DNA of 64,000 nucleotides from Prosopis cineraria. Lineage: Eukaryota > Streptophyta > Magnoliopsida > Fabales > Fabaceae. A program made the translations under genes and the position numbers. The stretch is from assembly GCF_029017545.1 (NCBI RefSeq), contig NW_026555339.1:32288438-32352437 (forward strand). Direction: 5' to 3'. A model generated the notes under the pieces. That model was not told where the DNA came from. It saw only the letters and a program-made list of their open reading frames with translations, and searched no databases. Below, piece after piece: positions 1-12,298 of this stretch; within the stretch, counting starts at the first letter, position 1, and each line of letters opens with the position of its first letter.

Positions 1-1201
1 TTTGTCACTTATATTCGTGTCATGCCTTGATGAAGCTTCTGTGCTCTAATTCATGTAAGATACCCTTATATATGCATGCTTGAATTGTCACCTTGTGTTC
101 CCTTGCATATTGTGAAGTGTCATCTCTCGCCTTGAATTGAATGTGTCTATGTGTGATTTGTCACTAAGTCTTTTGAATACATTTTAGCTAAGTGAATCTC
201 AAGCCATTTCAAGCTTGTTTCATCTTGTACACTTACATGAATTGTTTTGAATCTCTTCAATCATGCAATCCATGCTGCATGATATGTTTTTCCAAAATGG
301 CCTAGTTTTGTAACTAGCCATTTCACATGCGTGCGTTAGAGTATTCCATGTGTGATTTATCTTCTAGAATGGTTTGAGTTTTGTAACCAACCATTCAACA
401 TGTGATAATGAGTAGGTGCTACACGTGATTTATTACATAGAATGGCTTTGGCTTTTTACTAGCCAATTCACATGTGAGAGCCTTATGGTCACATGCCTAT
501 TTTGTCACATAGAATGGTTGGCATATTCATGTCCTCCAAAGTATGTGTGAGTCTCCCTGATGTTCACATTTGAATTGTCACATATGCTTAACTGCGTTCT
601 AACATTAAAACTATATATGTAATCACTATTTCAATGGTTTGTCAACTATTAAAACTATATATGTAATACAATTCAAGTCTAGAACAAGATTTTTAATCTT
701 TAAGTAAACTATTAATCATTTGAACATTCTTAAAAAGCTTTCAAAGTTATGTATTGAAGTCTTGCATCGATTCATTTATTATTCTCAATAAAGGTTGTGA
801 AAAAGCTCTCATAAGTTTCTAAGCTTTTAATTGTGTTCAATCTACTCTTTCAAGAGAGTTATTTTTTGAAAGTTTTATACTTTTGCTGAAATCTTGAAAA
901 TGTGTTTTTTAAGTTTTTTGTAACAACTTACTAGTTGTAGCAAGGTTTGTTATTAAATCAAGACTAGTTAAGTCTTGAGAGTTGTATTGTGGTATCAAGC
1001 ATCCATTGAAGCTTATGAGTTTAATTGAAAATTTCAAGGGTGATCTTGGGGATATGACGTAGGCCAAGTTTTGGGCTGAATCAGGGTAAATCTCTTGTGT
1101 CTAATCTCTTATTTCCTTACTTCTATTTTCTTCACTTTCAATTCATCAAAAAACTTTAGTATCACTTAATTCACCCCATCTTGAGTTCCGCCTATCAAAC
1201 A
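1..1201 (+). repeat. 5' LTR of copia A (3' portion only)
   Basis: This aligns along its whole length with 36179-37452, the 3' LTR of the same element. Shared landmarks are GCCTTGATGAAGCTT, repeated phrases of the type CACATGTGATTTGTCA, AAGACTAGTTAAGTCTTGAG and the end CCTATCAAACA. The alignment implies that about 420 bp of this LTR lie left of the window. It drives plus-strand transcription of the element. It lacks a segment near 590-610 that the 3' LTR retains. Confidence 0.85.
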
Positions 1202-1203
1202 AT

Positions 1204-1215
1204 TAGTATCAGAGC
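1204..1215 (+). other. Primer-binding site of copia A (initiator-Met tRNA type)
   Basis: TAGTATCAGAGC lies two bases after the LTR end. The usual plant Copia site is TGGTATCAGAGC, complementary to the 3' end of initiator tRNA-Met. One base is changed here, as in an old copy. Confidence 0.8.
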
Positions 1216-1256
1216 TTGAACTTTTGATTAAGGACTTAACAGTTTATGAGGATTTT

Positions 1257-2163
1257 ATGACTAGTTTTGGTGATATTATTCTCCCTAAAGGTTTCGAGAT
1301 CAATAGGCTTCCAGAATTCAATGGTGAAAACTACACGTTTTGGAAGAGTAAAATGAGATTGTTCTTTAAGGCTGATATCTTGATTTATGGGAAATTGTTG
1401 AGAATAGTAAAGGGCAACAAGTGAAAAAAGTAAGGAGTGAATTTATTTAAAATGAAGAAAACTGGTGCTACTAAACTCCAAGGCAAAACTATTCATAACA
1501 AGTGCTTTAAGTAAACAAGAATACTTTCGTGTTGGCAATCATGAAATAGTAAAAGAAATGTAGGATGCTCTCAAAATAGCACATGAAGGCATATAAGAGT
1601 ATGAGCTTTTCAAGATGAATCTTAGAGAAAGCATCCAAGAAATGCAAGTTAGATATACTCAAATGATGAACGAGCTTGCAGCACTTGGAAACACTTACAC
1701 ACAAAAGGAGCAAGTCAGAAAAATCATGAGAGGACTTCCTACTGAATGGAAATCAAAAATCACTACCATTCAAGAAGAAAAAAGTGATTCTATGAGATCA
1801 GTGGCTGCATTGTTCGAAAGCCTTGCTAAACATAAAGGGAGATTATCAATGTTGAATGAGGATGCTGAAAAGAAGAAGAAATCACTGGCACTGAAAGTAT
1901 CATAAGAAAATTTTAATTCTAAAACTAGTGATAGTGAAGATTCTGATGAAAAAAAAATGGCAATGTTTGTTTAGAAGTTTGGGAAATTCTTTAGGAAGAA
2001 GTTCAATAAGAAATTCTCAAAGAAGAAAGATAAGGAGATTATTTGCTTCAACTGTAAAAAGCCAAGCCACATCAAAGTTGATTGTCCCCTAAAGTAAGAG
2101 AGCAAGGACTACAAATATGACAAGAAGAAGTGCAAAGCATATCTCTTTTTAATATGGGGTGAC
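1257..2163 (+). pseudogene. gag of copia A, broken (5' part)
   Basis: Sirevirus-type Gag, the capsid/nucleocapsid precursor. The first ATG in the opening frame is at 1257. The next residues include LPEFNGENYTFWKSKMR, the N-terminal Gag motif that packs against the capsid core. A frameshifted second block (1615-1905) has the helical UBN2-type capsid region with QEMQVRYTQMMNELAALG and IMRGLPTEWKSKI. A zinc knuckle of spacing CX2CX4HX4C is encoded at 2044-2085. The frame is broken by a stop at 1422 and further frameshifts. The gene is then cut at 2163 by a solo LTR and resumes at 4904 with an acidic DSDEES stretch, as expected for the end of Gag. Confidence 0.85.
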
Positions 2164-4903
2164 TATAACCCTCCCTTATATCCGCTAGATATAAGGAAAG
2201 ATTAACTTAATTACCACGATCACATAACTAAATTGTAATCAAATATTTTGTTTTGAAAAGCTTAGGCCTAAGACTTGCTTGCAAAATCATCAAAATCTTA
2301 ACATATTAGAGCGATACACAATGAAAAACAAATAGTTGCATTCATGGCTTTTAGTGCATGCCTCTAAAACAAAGAATTAAGGTCAGATTAGGGGTCATGC
2401 ACCGTAGCATGCAACACATGTGCCATGGCATATGGCACATAGCTACACTCCCTAACCTTCTTTGCAACATGTGTTGCAGCATGATATGCCATGCATTGTG
2501 ATGCACATGCCAGTTTCTGTAATTGTCATGTGATTGTTCATAAGGCGAACTTCCGGCATACGCTATTTCCACATACGACATCCGATCGGAGTAACTCAAG
2601 TGCCTACATGAAGCTTATCTCATAAGCTAACTAATAAGAAAACTTTGGACACAGTCTAATGGTCTAATCAAAATTTAGATACTCGGGTGCAAAAAGTCAG
2701 TTTTAAAAAAAATTTAGTGTACCCAAGCGCTCAAATCAATTATATTATCTCATTAGACCATATTAGTTCTTGAACTAAGTCCAAAAGGACCTAATACACA
2801 TGATTGACCACATTCTATTTCACATACACACACATATCATAATTTGGCCATTCAGTAACTCATTTCCACATTTCACAACATTACATCAAACACACTAGTT
2901 TGGTCATTTTCACCACCAATTCACTATAAATTATAACTTTACACATTCACAACATATTTACAGATAAATGTTTGCTTTGGATAATTATTTCACTACAAAT
3001 TTCCACTAATAGGCTAAGAATCACAAAAATCACTACAATTCTCAACAAATCACAACTTTAAACATGCATGCAATCCCTATGGCAACTTATATACATAGTA
3101 TCACATTAAGTTTTAGTTCATGGCACAAACTTAGAGGTTTCATAGCCACGACACCATTATGCCGGTCCTGACTCTTTTCCCTTACCTTGATCACTATTTT
3201 AACCTAAGAAATTTAACTATAGGAGTGAGATAAAAATCTCAGTAACGGACTAACTCTCTACTATTGACTATTATATGCAACTTTGAGAAAACATAGCACA
3301 ATATATATAATTGAACATATCATATCACATATGTTTTACTTTAAATCATATCAAAGTATCATTTTGCCTCCTTTACAATTATATTCACTACTTTTCTAGA
3401 ATATAGGATGATCACTACCGACCGAACCTCCAAATCACCCTGACTTGAAACTATAAGCTCGCCTTAGACTAATATGCACTCTCATTAGTCTTGAGCTTAC
3501 CTTCAGTGGTAGAATCACTTGGCCAAAGGTGTTCTATTTATCTTCTAGACTATAGTTTCCCCTAATACACACAATGGGGTGTCTTTGACTCCAACATCAT
3601 ATCACATCGATATTAAGCAATCCAAATTTCCAGCACCACACCTCAATAGGTACTAAGGAGATAATCTCCAACACCGCACCTAGAAAGGTACTAAGGAGAT
3701 ACAATTCTCTAATACCATACCCCGTTAGGCACTAAGGAGACTAAAGCCATATGGTCTTTCACTACATCTCCACACAGATGAACTCCCATCCCTATGATAA
3801 TGCATTCCAAACCAATCATAGGTTCTCAATCACCACCATACACATATATACATATATATACAAATGCAAAATTACATAATTTCACTTGTTTATTTAATCA
3901 AAGTTCATTTTCATGCCATAACCATGCAATAACACAAAACATGCTTAGTTTAAAATAATTTCATGTAATAGATAGCATACTCACACACAGTTATAATAAA
4001 TAGTCAAAAAGAAGAAGTTATTTGGTTACCTCAACCCTTTTGTTACAAGAAAGATTACCCATAAATTTCAACTATCACTAACAGTTCACTGTAAACTTTA
4101 TTTATGAACTTACTTAGAGCCAATCTACATATAATTGGCATTATTAGTCAATTGATCTCATTGACTTAAAACACTTTATTATTAGTTAGGGCTATAACTA
4201 GCCATCCATCTCTTTCCAGTTAACCAATCCAAGTTAATTACCACTCAATCACCACTTTCTATCACTTTAAATAATCTCATTTTACTTTTACACCATTTCC
4301 ACCCTTATTTCTATTGAATTAGGGCCAAATTGAGCTTATAGGTTCAAACCTCTATAGTTCAACTTTAAATCAGTTACAAAGCTCTAATTTAACTTTCCAT
4401 AACCTTTTTATTATTATAGGGTAAGAAATTAACCCCTTAAATTTTCTTGATTTAATTTCTCTATAACTTATACTAAGAGAAATTATAATAGAATTGGAGG
4501 TAAGGGCTATACGAAGCTTACCCAATAAGTTACCAGTTAGAGGTACCTTCTAATACCTCAAAATCACTTGCCCTAGTACAACTTTGTTCTCTTCTCTTCT
4601 CCCATTATGTCTCCCTCTCTCTTTTACTCTATTTTCATGAGTTGATTCATGACTTATCACTTTATTTTTGGTTAATGCGCCACAGTGTAGGCATCATCAG
4701 TCATTACACGTGGCACAATAAGCCAAATTCTCATTGCACACACACACTTCACTCTAAGACACAGTTCTTTTGCTCATATTTGTTCATTTAATATCCCAAA
4801 GACTCAAATTACTAAGTTATCATCCAAATTTCTAATCATTTACTAATTACAAATTCACCTTTGATTAGTAACTAATTATGGATTAGAAAATCAGGGTGTC
4901 ATA
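2164..4903 (-). mobile_element. Solo LTR, chromovirus (Del/Tekay)-type Gypsy
   Basis: This 2,740-bp block splits the acidic end of the copia A gag. The flanks are GTGAC (2159-2163) and GTGAT (4904-4908), a 5-bp target duplication with one change. On the minus strand it runs from TATGACACCCTGATTTTC to GGGTTATA, a decayed version of the usual TGTGACACCC start and TAACA-like end. No gag/pol or primer site lies inside, so it is a single LTR left by LTR-LTR recombination. A shorter relative with the same landmarks (a GCATGC/GCCATGGCA-rich stretch, CTTACCCAATAAGTTAC) is at 37840-39329. Orientation is inferred from the terminal sequences only. Confidence 0.75.
3627..3743. repeat. Three tandem units of about 40 bp inside the solo LTR
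   Basis: Three consecutive units each end in ACTAAGGAGA and begin with a CAGCACCACACC, CAACACCGCACC or TAATACCATACC stretch. The units are diverged from one another. The shorter relative at 37840-39329 lacks this block. Confidence 0.75.
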
Positions 4904-6103
4904 GTGATAGTGATGAGGAATCTATAAAAGAAGAAGAAAATCTCTATCTAATGGCAAAAAGTGACACGGATCAGGTGTCAAGGAGAGTTACACTGAAAAG
5001 TGATATCTATATAGTGGCTGCTCCAAACACATAATTGGTGATAGCTTAATGTTTTTACATATGGTAGAAACTAAAAACAGTAGGACTGTCACTTTTGGAA
5101 ATAATAAGAAAGGTAGAATTCTTGGTATAGGTAAGGTTGGTAAGAATTCTTCTAACTCTACATACATAGGTAATGTTTATCTAGTTGATGATTTAGGAAA
5201 TAATCTTTTAAGCATAAGTCAATTATGTGACAAAGGTTATGAGGTTATATTTAATACTGTGTGTTGCATTATGAGAGATGAGAAAATAGAAAAAATCCTT
5301 CTAGAAGGGAAAAGAGTTTAGAATGTGTATTCCATCAACCTTTGTGGTGATGATTCCTTGAACACAAAGTGCCTAATATTTATAAATGATGAAAGTTGGC
5401 TGTGGCATAAGAGATTAGCTCATGTAAATATGAAGCAACTAGACAAGCTAGTAAAGAAGGATCTTGTCATCATACTACTAAAGATAAAATTTGAAGCTAA
5501 CAAATTATGTGATGCTTGTATGGAGGGAAAGCAAGTCAAGACTACATTCCACAGCAAAAATGTGGTGTCTACCTCAAGCCCTCTTGAGCTGCTTCATATG
5601 GACTTAATTGGTCTTTCAAGGGTAAAAAGCCTAGCAGGTAATCTCTAAACTTTTTTATTATTGATGATTATACTTCATGTCTCATAAGGATCAAACTTTT
5701 GATTATTTTATGGCATTTGTAGCCACAGTTCAAAATGAAAAGCATTTAAAAATTGTAAAGATTAGAAGTGACCATAGTAGAGAATTTGACAATTTCAACT
5801 TCATTGATTTTTGTGAAGAACAGGGAATAAGTTATGAACTCTCAGCACCTGATAACCCCTCAACAAAATAGAGTGGTAGAGAGAAAGAACATAACCTTAG
5901 AGGAGATGGCAAGAGCTATGCTAAATAAAGAAACTACTAAAATACTTCTGGGCAGATGCTATGAGCACAGCTTGCTACATCATAAATAGAGCTTATGTGC
6001 GACCCATTCTGAACAAAACACCCTATGAGCTCTGTAAAGGAAGGAAGCCTAACATCTCACATTTGCATGTTTTCAACTGTAAGTGTTTTATATTCAACAA
6101 TGG
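4904..6103 (+). pseudogene. pol of copia A, part 1: end of gag, protease remnant, integrase
   Basis: After the acidic end of Gag, the protease remnant keeps the aspartate (5040-5042) of the DSG active site but reads DSLMFLHM, so the Gly is lost. VTFGNNKKGRILGIGKVG and NLLSISQLCDKGYEV follow. An in-frame TAG is at 5319-5321. The integrase zinc-binding region retains WHKRLAHVN and CDACMEGKQ (the HHCC residues). The three catalytic acidic residues are all still encoded: Asp in LLHMDLIG (5601), Asp in RSDHSREF (5770) and Glu in VVERKN (5879). They lie in three different frames because of indels near 5650 and 5870. The gene stops at FNNG, where the Athila-like element is inserted. Confidence 0.88.
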
Positions 6104-6658
6104 TGATAAGTCATATTTGTTACACACTTTTCTTAGACATTTAGGACTATATTTCATGATAGAAAAACCTAAAATGTGCATTCTAGGTTTAAATTAGGGT
6201 TTTAGGCCTCAGTGGGAAAGTGTGCATATTAAGGGTATCTTGGTCATTTTTGCACTTTGTTGGGAAATCAAGGAAAAGTTAGGAATTTTATGTGTGCATT
6301 AGTTTTAGGGCCATTTCTATATGTTAAGAGTCTCCATATATATTGATATCACATTCTTAGTGCAGTTTTGCCTAAGTGTTCAAGTTCATGCATTAGGGGT
6401 AATTTGGTCATAAAATGCACTTTTTCACCAAATTAGGGTTAAGCTTAAGATTTATGTCTGTGAACACTGTATTTTGTCCGGACAATTTTTTTATTTAATA
6501 AAATTAATAATAAATAACCAATATATATATATAAAAATACAAAATGAAATTTAATCTTTTAGGATTGTATTTTCAAAAAAAAAAAATATTTGTTAATCCA
6601 AAATCAAACTTTTAAATTCCTCAATCTAATTTTTGAAATTAATAAACATAATTAAAAA

Positions 6659-6694
6659 GAGAGAGAGAGAGAGAGTTGTGGTTTCTTTTAAGAA

Positions 6695-6727
<33 letters not shown>
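6659..6727. repeat. (GA)n and (TA)n microsatellites
   Basis: A GA run occupies 6659-6675. A TA run occupies 6703-6727, just before the purine-rich tract of the Tat-type LTR. Confidence 0.9.
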
Positions 6728-6734
6728 AACCGGA

Positions 6735-7960
6735 GGTTACCACAGTAAAAATGTAGCACGTACACACACGAGCATTTCAGAAAGAAGAGAGATGAAATGC
6801 AAAAAGGAAGAAGAGAGGGAGAGAGAGCAGAAGATACACGAAAAACAAAAGGAGAGAAAGACATGCACGTTACAGCAGAAAAGAAGAGCAAAAGTGAGAG
6901 AGGGAGGGCAGACTTGCAGATAGAAAACAAAACAGAAATAGCACACACGAGCAGAAAAGCTGGAGAGCATAAAAAAACACAGCAGAAGGAGCAACAAGCA
7001 ACCATGATGTGCATGCAAACTTTCGGCCAGGACATAGCAGACACAGAAAAGACTGGATAGGAGAAAGGAAACACACGTAGAAAAGAAACAGAGCAGAGAC
7101 ACGCCAACTGATACACACAAAGAAGAAATGCACAGAAAGAAAGTAGAAATACGAGCTGCAAGCACGTAAGCTCTTCACACGCAAACTCTTCCCTATTTCT
7201 TCTTTAAAAGGAGACAAAAGGAGACCAAAAGAGAAGGGAGGGGATGGATAGAAAATTAAAAGCAAAAGCAGAGCACAAATAAAAGAAACAAGAGAAAAAT
7301 ATAGCACGAGAAGCTTGAACAGAGACAGAGATCACAAGAAGCAGAGACGGAGAAGGACTGGAGATGAAGAGAAGAAGGAAGAGACCGAGAAGGTGAGAGG
7401 AGTCTGGAGAAAAGGAAAAAAATAATGAGGACGAGCAACATGGAGAAGAGACGAAGAAAAAGAAGAGGGAGACCGAGAGGGAGAAACAGGGAAGGAAAAA
7501 TAGAGCATTAAAACACAGTATGCATGCAACTTTTTATACACTAAGTGACACCGAGAGAGAGCAGTGATCGAGTGTAGGAGATGGAGATAGAGGAATGAGA
7601 AACAGAGCAGAAAAAAGGGAAGGGAGAGACTAAAAAATGAATGAGAAATAAAGAAGAAAAAGAGGAGAGGGAGAGACCAAAATCTGGACGAAAAAATAGG
7701 GCACTAAGGAGTACACAGCATAGACGAAGAACAGAGAAAGCAAAGAGCAAAAAGGAAACGAAAAAAAGGGCCAGACATGCATGAAAAAAAAGAGAGGAGG
7801 GTGGCTTCATGAAAAGAGCTAACCGAAAGAGAAAGCCCTCATGATTTTGGCTTCGGATTTTTGAGGTGGAAATGAACCTAGAGAGAAGATGAAAGCGATA
7901 AAGAAGGAGGAGGAGAGAGAAGCTAACGGATCAGATGGAAGGTGAAGATGAAAGGTGATG
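6735..7960. repeat. Purine-rich (GA/AA) low-complexity tract of a Tat-type LTR
   Basis: More than 1 kb of strongly strand-asymmetric sequence made of AGAGAAGA, AAAGAGAA and GGAGAGA-like words, with scattered ACACACG and AGCAC. The equivalent tract in the second copy is about 27330-27780. It gives spurious minus-strand frames rich in Leu, Ser, Phe and Cys. Confidence 0.85.
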
Positions 7961-8238
7961 ACGTGGAGAGTAATGGCTCAGTGTTAAATGGGTAATAATT
8001 TTGCTTGTTCATTCTTCAAAGCTTAATCCGCGAGATTAATAAAGTAATTAGGAAATTTCAAAATTTGTATAGATCACATGATTTATTTTGTGTGGCATTG
8101 TACCAAGTTATGTGTTTTAGATTCTCCTTGTCCTTTTGCATGTTTTAGGCTATCATTGAAATTATTTCTTATTGTAAGCTTTACAATTATTTGTTGGTTG
8201 TAAAATTCTTAATAAATAATATTTAAATATATTTGCAG

Positions 8239-8865
8239 TGTGAGATTTCAAGAATCCCTGTAAACATTTAAATTTAAAATGATTCTATATCATTAAAATC
8301 AATAAGATTTCGAAGGTATAAGGATCAATTTTATATAATAATATGGGTTCCAAAGATTCATCATCAAAATTAATTCTCTTTTATAATCAATAAAATATTT
8401 AAGTCTCATGAGAGGTTCCAAGAATCTTCGTAGGGACTTAAATTAATCACATCATTGTGTAGGATAATAAGTCCTCGTAGATATAGTGATTCTCAATTTT
8501 TATGATAAATAAATAATTTTTGTAAATAATGATATAATACACAATTTAGAAAAATTAATTAGTCAAATTAATGCATTTAAATGGTAATCATATTTACCGG
8601 TTATATCTTTTAGTCATGTGAAATTTTTAAATCTCCATAGATTTTTAAGATAATTGTATTATTGTATGAGTCAATAAGACTTTGCAGATACAACAATTAA
8701 TTTTTTTAAAACATATATAAATTATATATTAAATCAATCGAATAAATTTAATTCTTTTATTATGTGAGATTTTAAAATTTCTACAGATATTTAGAATGAT
8801 TGTATTATTGTATGAGCCAATAAGACTCTGCAGGAACTGTGATTAAATTTCCAATCATAAAATAT
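8239..8865. repeat. Four diverged tandem units in the Tat-type LTR
   Basis: Units begin near 8239, 8405, 8614 and 8760. Each runs GTGAGATTT, AATCTCC-like, GTAGATATTTA-like, then CAATAAGACTTTGCAG-like and ends in an (A)ATTAAT-type spacer. Unit spacing is 150-210 bp. The second copy (29229-30560) has eight such units. Confidence 0.75.
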
Positions 8866-11289
8866 AAAAAATAAATTTAAACCCTTTTCTTTTCCAAAAA
8901 TTCAAAAATGAGAAAATAATTAAAATTAAATTACTTTTTGCAATTTAAAACACACATATCAAAATTTCAGAAATTATTTTATTTGCAAAATGGTGAATTA
9001 TTTCTAATTAATTTCTCTTCAAAAAAATATTTTCACCAACAAACTTTAATCCCGAATTATGTGGATTTTGATCCCCACCGCAGGGTACATAGGCCTCAGA
9101 GTTGAATTCTGAGTCAAGTCCTCCCTCGTAAATAAATAAATATTTCTCACTTAATTCTTATCATTTTTATATCAAACACATGAATATAAAAGAGATAATT
9201 AAAATAATTTTAAAACCATATTAATATAGTACAACAAACTTTAGGTAACCGTTCTGACGAACGGGTATTGTAGGGTGCCTAACACCTTCCCCATACTCAA
9301 CCGACTCCTGAACCCATTTTTTATTTTCATAGACCACTCTTATCCTCCTTTAATTGGTTTCCTGAGATTTTCCTCAAAATCTTGGTGGCCACTCTCATTT
9401 CCTCGGTCTTCTTCCCAAAGGTCGGAACCTCCGCTCTTACGTCGTCTGCGTTGCATTTTTTGGGTGCGACAATATCCTTTGGTGAGCTAAGATGATTGGT
9501 CTAATTAGTTTTCATTGATTCATCCTAGGGTTAGATTTATTAGGAAAAGACAACATTTGAAGGTTGTCTCCTTAAGAGTTTCTAATTACCCTTTAATTTT
9601 AGTTCAAGTGTGTGCTTGTCTACACTTGAATTTTGTGAGGCTTTCATATTCATTTTTCCTTAGTCATTTTAATACCTTGGATGAATTAAATATTTCCTAT
9701 CTTAGTCTACTTAAATAAATGTCACACTATGGTTATTTGATTATTTGAATTAATTGTGATTTAAGTAAATAAGTGTGACAAATAAAGACATAACTCAATT
9801 AGCAGATGAAGGAAGCTTGGGCACATGAATTCAGACCTAGAATGAGAGGCAAAGTGGTGTGATTAACAAGGTTTAAGAGGCTTACAAGAAGGTTCAATGC
9901 ACATGCACACAAAGGATCAAGTTGACTTGTCAAAGCTCAAGTTAATTGCAATGTGTTTGAGAAGCTTAGAGGAAAATTTCAGATCTGAATTTGAGCTTCA
10001 TTTGGAGTGAATTCCAAGGAAATTAAGGGAGCATAAGAGCTTATCATATCCATGCACATATGGGATTAGAAGAGCAAGCATTGGAATTATCACCCTAGTG
10101 ACTTATAACCTAGACTACCCTTAATCTCACTTGACCTATTGACTTGTAATGTGTGTTGTGACAACTTGTTTAGCAAGTCATTCAGCCCCAATTTTGTTCA
10201 AACAGATTTGAATGATGCTAGGATGAGATTTTCAAATTAAGCAAGCATAATATCAGATTTTCTTCTTCATGTTCTTCATTTTTTCTCAATTCTCTCTCTA
10301 CACTTTGACTCTCTCTCCTCTATATCTCTCAATCTAACCATCTAAATTTAACCAAACCACCACCATTCTCTTCCTCTCTTCCTGCTCTTCAGAACATAAT
10401 AGCTTTCATAAGGATCAAACCTTGTTTGATTTAGGCAAAATTCATGGGAAAAAAGAGCCAAAATTTTAGAGCTTCAACTTAGTGATTGCTTGAAGATACA
10501 AGGCTAGATTATTAAAGGAGCTACTATGTGGAGGACGAAACCTTGAGTTTGTATTATTTTCTAGTTGGATTTGAATTTCTTCTCTCCACTTTTCTCTCTC
10601 TAGAATTACAAATTTCTATGACTCTTTGATCTTGTAATTTCAAGTGATGATTCATATGATTGACAGATGCTTGTTGCAACTTGAGTTTTGTTACTTTGAG
10701 CTCTAGATTTTAGCCTCTTCAAGTTAATTCATAAAGTTGGTTAGCTTGATGAGTTTAACATATTTTCTTGCTTGTGATAATCTTGCCAACTTGAAGGCAT
10801 GTGAATATCTTCATAAATCATAATTTTAAGCATGTTGATTCTATCATATGTGCTTGACCTAATTAACTCAATGTTTGTAACAATTTAGTTAGGCTTATTA
10901 CTAGCTTTGCTTTGGCTTACTCTAAGCCCATAATCTTGGATTGGGGTTGGTCAAGGTATTATCTAAGTCTTGGCTAATATAACTAAGTCACTAAAATAAA
11001 AGAGAAGAGAGAATAAACCAAACTAAATAGGTTGTAATCAAACAAGGATAGGTGACCAATTCCACATAGCAGTTCCTCCTTTTAATAGGTTTTCACACAT
11101 CCACTTTATTCACTTTAAAATTAGTTATAATGGCTTAATTAGTTTTGAGTTTAAATCTATCTCACACATCTTTTAACTTGTAACACACTTCAAACCTAAT
11201 TTCTAATTGAGCCTCCTCACAGAGTTCACACTAGTACTACATTAGTATAGCTTAGTATTATTTTGCTAGGGTAGAGACAACCTTAGTCA

Positions 11290-12298
11290 AAATTTGGCAC
11301 CATGAAGGCTAGGATTTTTTTAGGGTTTATTTGTGTTTAATTTGTTAATTTTATGATTTTTATATTTTTTTTAATTTTTGTGATTTTTGGTGTTTTTGTG
11401 AAGTTTGGGTTACTAAGGGTGCAACTCTGTGAAAACTGATTTTTTAGATTTCCTAGACGAATTTTGAAAATTCACTGGGAACAGCTTTGTTAGGAAAAAA
11501 ATCTGAAAATTTTTTACACGAAAATATATATATCTTAGCTTTTGGGAAAAAGTGGTTTGGTGTCATTTGGATTCGTATACAGCTCTAAATGAATTTTTTA
11601 ACAACATAAGGTCAAATACACTTTTTTGGAAAAATCTAGGACTCTGTATCAAATTTGTGTGCCCATAACTTTTCCTGTGTATATCCAAAATTTTCCATCC
11701 AAACCTCAGATTTCTCCTCTGTATCTTAGATTCATTTTTGGTGTTTTTGAGGTTTTTGTGATTCAGCCACTAAATTGTTTGAAACAGGTTGACAAAGCTT
11801 GCAGGGTCAATTTGGAAGAAATTCTGTTTCCAGATTGTTGTAGCCCGAACTGAAAGAAAAACTAGGAAGTATTGGCTCGTTCAAAAATTCTGAAATTTTT
11901 ATATATTGTTTTTAGTATCTTCCCTAATTAAAATTAAATTTTCAGGTCATTAGGTCATGGGCATTGATCTGTTGAAATTGCACAAGCAGACTGGACAGAA
12001 AGTAGAGTTCCAAAACGTCCAGTTTTGGAAGAAGACTCTTCTTGAGCATTTCTAAACTCTTTCTTTGCTTGTTTTAGTTAATTTTGTGTTTGAATTATTT
12101 TTGAGTTTTTCTCTAATTTTAGAAAACAAAATGTTACTTTTCTCTTTTGCTTTGCTTGCTTGCATTGCAAGTTTTTTTGTGTTTTGCATTCTTTGAGTCT
12201 TTCATTTTTTTAGAACCAACTTTAGGTGTTCTTGTTCTTGTGTCTTGTGTGTTTTTTTATTATCGTTGTTGTTCTTCATTTTCTTTACATTACATTGC
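11290..12298 (+). other. Leader of the Athila-like element with a decayed primer site
   Basis: The first bases read AAATTTGGCACCATGAAGG. The spacing matches element E, where the intact site is TGGCGCCGTTGCCGGGGA (tRNA-Asp), so this is a mutated version of that site. The leader is T-rich and holds a module at about 11430-11850 with TTCACTGGGAACAG and TATATCTTAGC. A better-conserved version of the module follows at 16590-17100, and another copy lies in the leader of element E. Confidence 0.65.

Larger units (their letters stand above)
6459..9471 (+). mobile_element. Solo LTR, Tat/Ogre-type Gypsy, nested in the Athila-like 5' LTR
   Basis: 3,013 bp from TGTGAACACTGTATTTTGTC to TTTTTTGGGTGCGACA, flanked by ATGTC (6454-6458) and ATATC (9472-9476), a 5-bp duplication with one change. 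The uninterrupted host sequence is seen near 19120-19140. Near its 3' end are GGTAACCGTTCTGACGAACG and GGGTGCCTAACACCTTCCCC, which recur at 30966-31014 in the second copy. There is no internal region. Contents in order are microsatellites, a purine-rich tract, a unique AT-rich part, four diverged tandem units and a conserved 3' end. It encodes no protein; long minus-strand frames here are an effect of the purine bias. Confidence 0.85.
6104..11289 (+). repeat. 5' LTR of the Athila-like element, interrupted
   Basis: Starts TGATAAGTCATATTTGTTAC and ends GACAACCTTAGTCA. Without the nested 3.0-kb solo LTR and its duplicated flank it is about 2.17 kb. It matches the 3' LTR at 18783-20712 and the solo LTR at 32260-34245. 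Shared landmarks include AAGCTAAGATGATTGGTC and a CT-rich stretch near 10260-10390 (CTCTCTACACTTTGACTCTC). The LTR carries a short extra segment next to the nested insertion that the 3' LTR lacks. Confidence 0.85.

Noticed and set aside
3627..3743. Regular short repeats considered as a CRISPR-like array
   Set aside because: Only three diverged tandem units of about 40 bp without unique spacers, inside an LTR of a plant genome.
6688..7810. Several overlapping minus-strand frames of 61-157 codons rich in Leu, Phe, Ser and Cys, some membrane-like
   Set aside because: They are the complement of a purine-rich low-complexity tract in a solo LTR; no family resemblance, and all three frames are open for the same compositional reason.
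9275..9490. 71-codon plus-strand frame at the end of a Tat-type LTR
   Set aside because: It crosses the LTR end and the insertion joint; the second LTR copy does not keep the frame.
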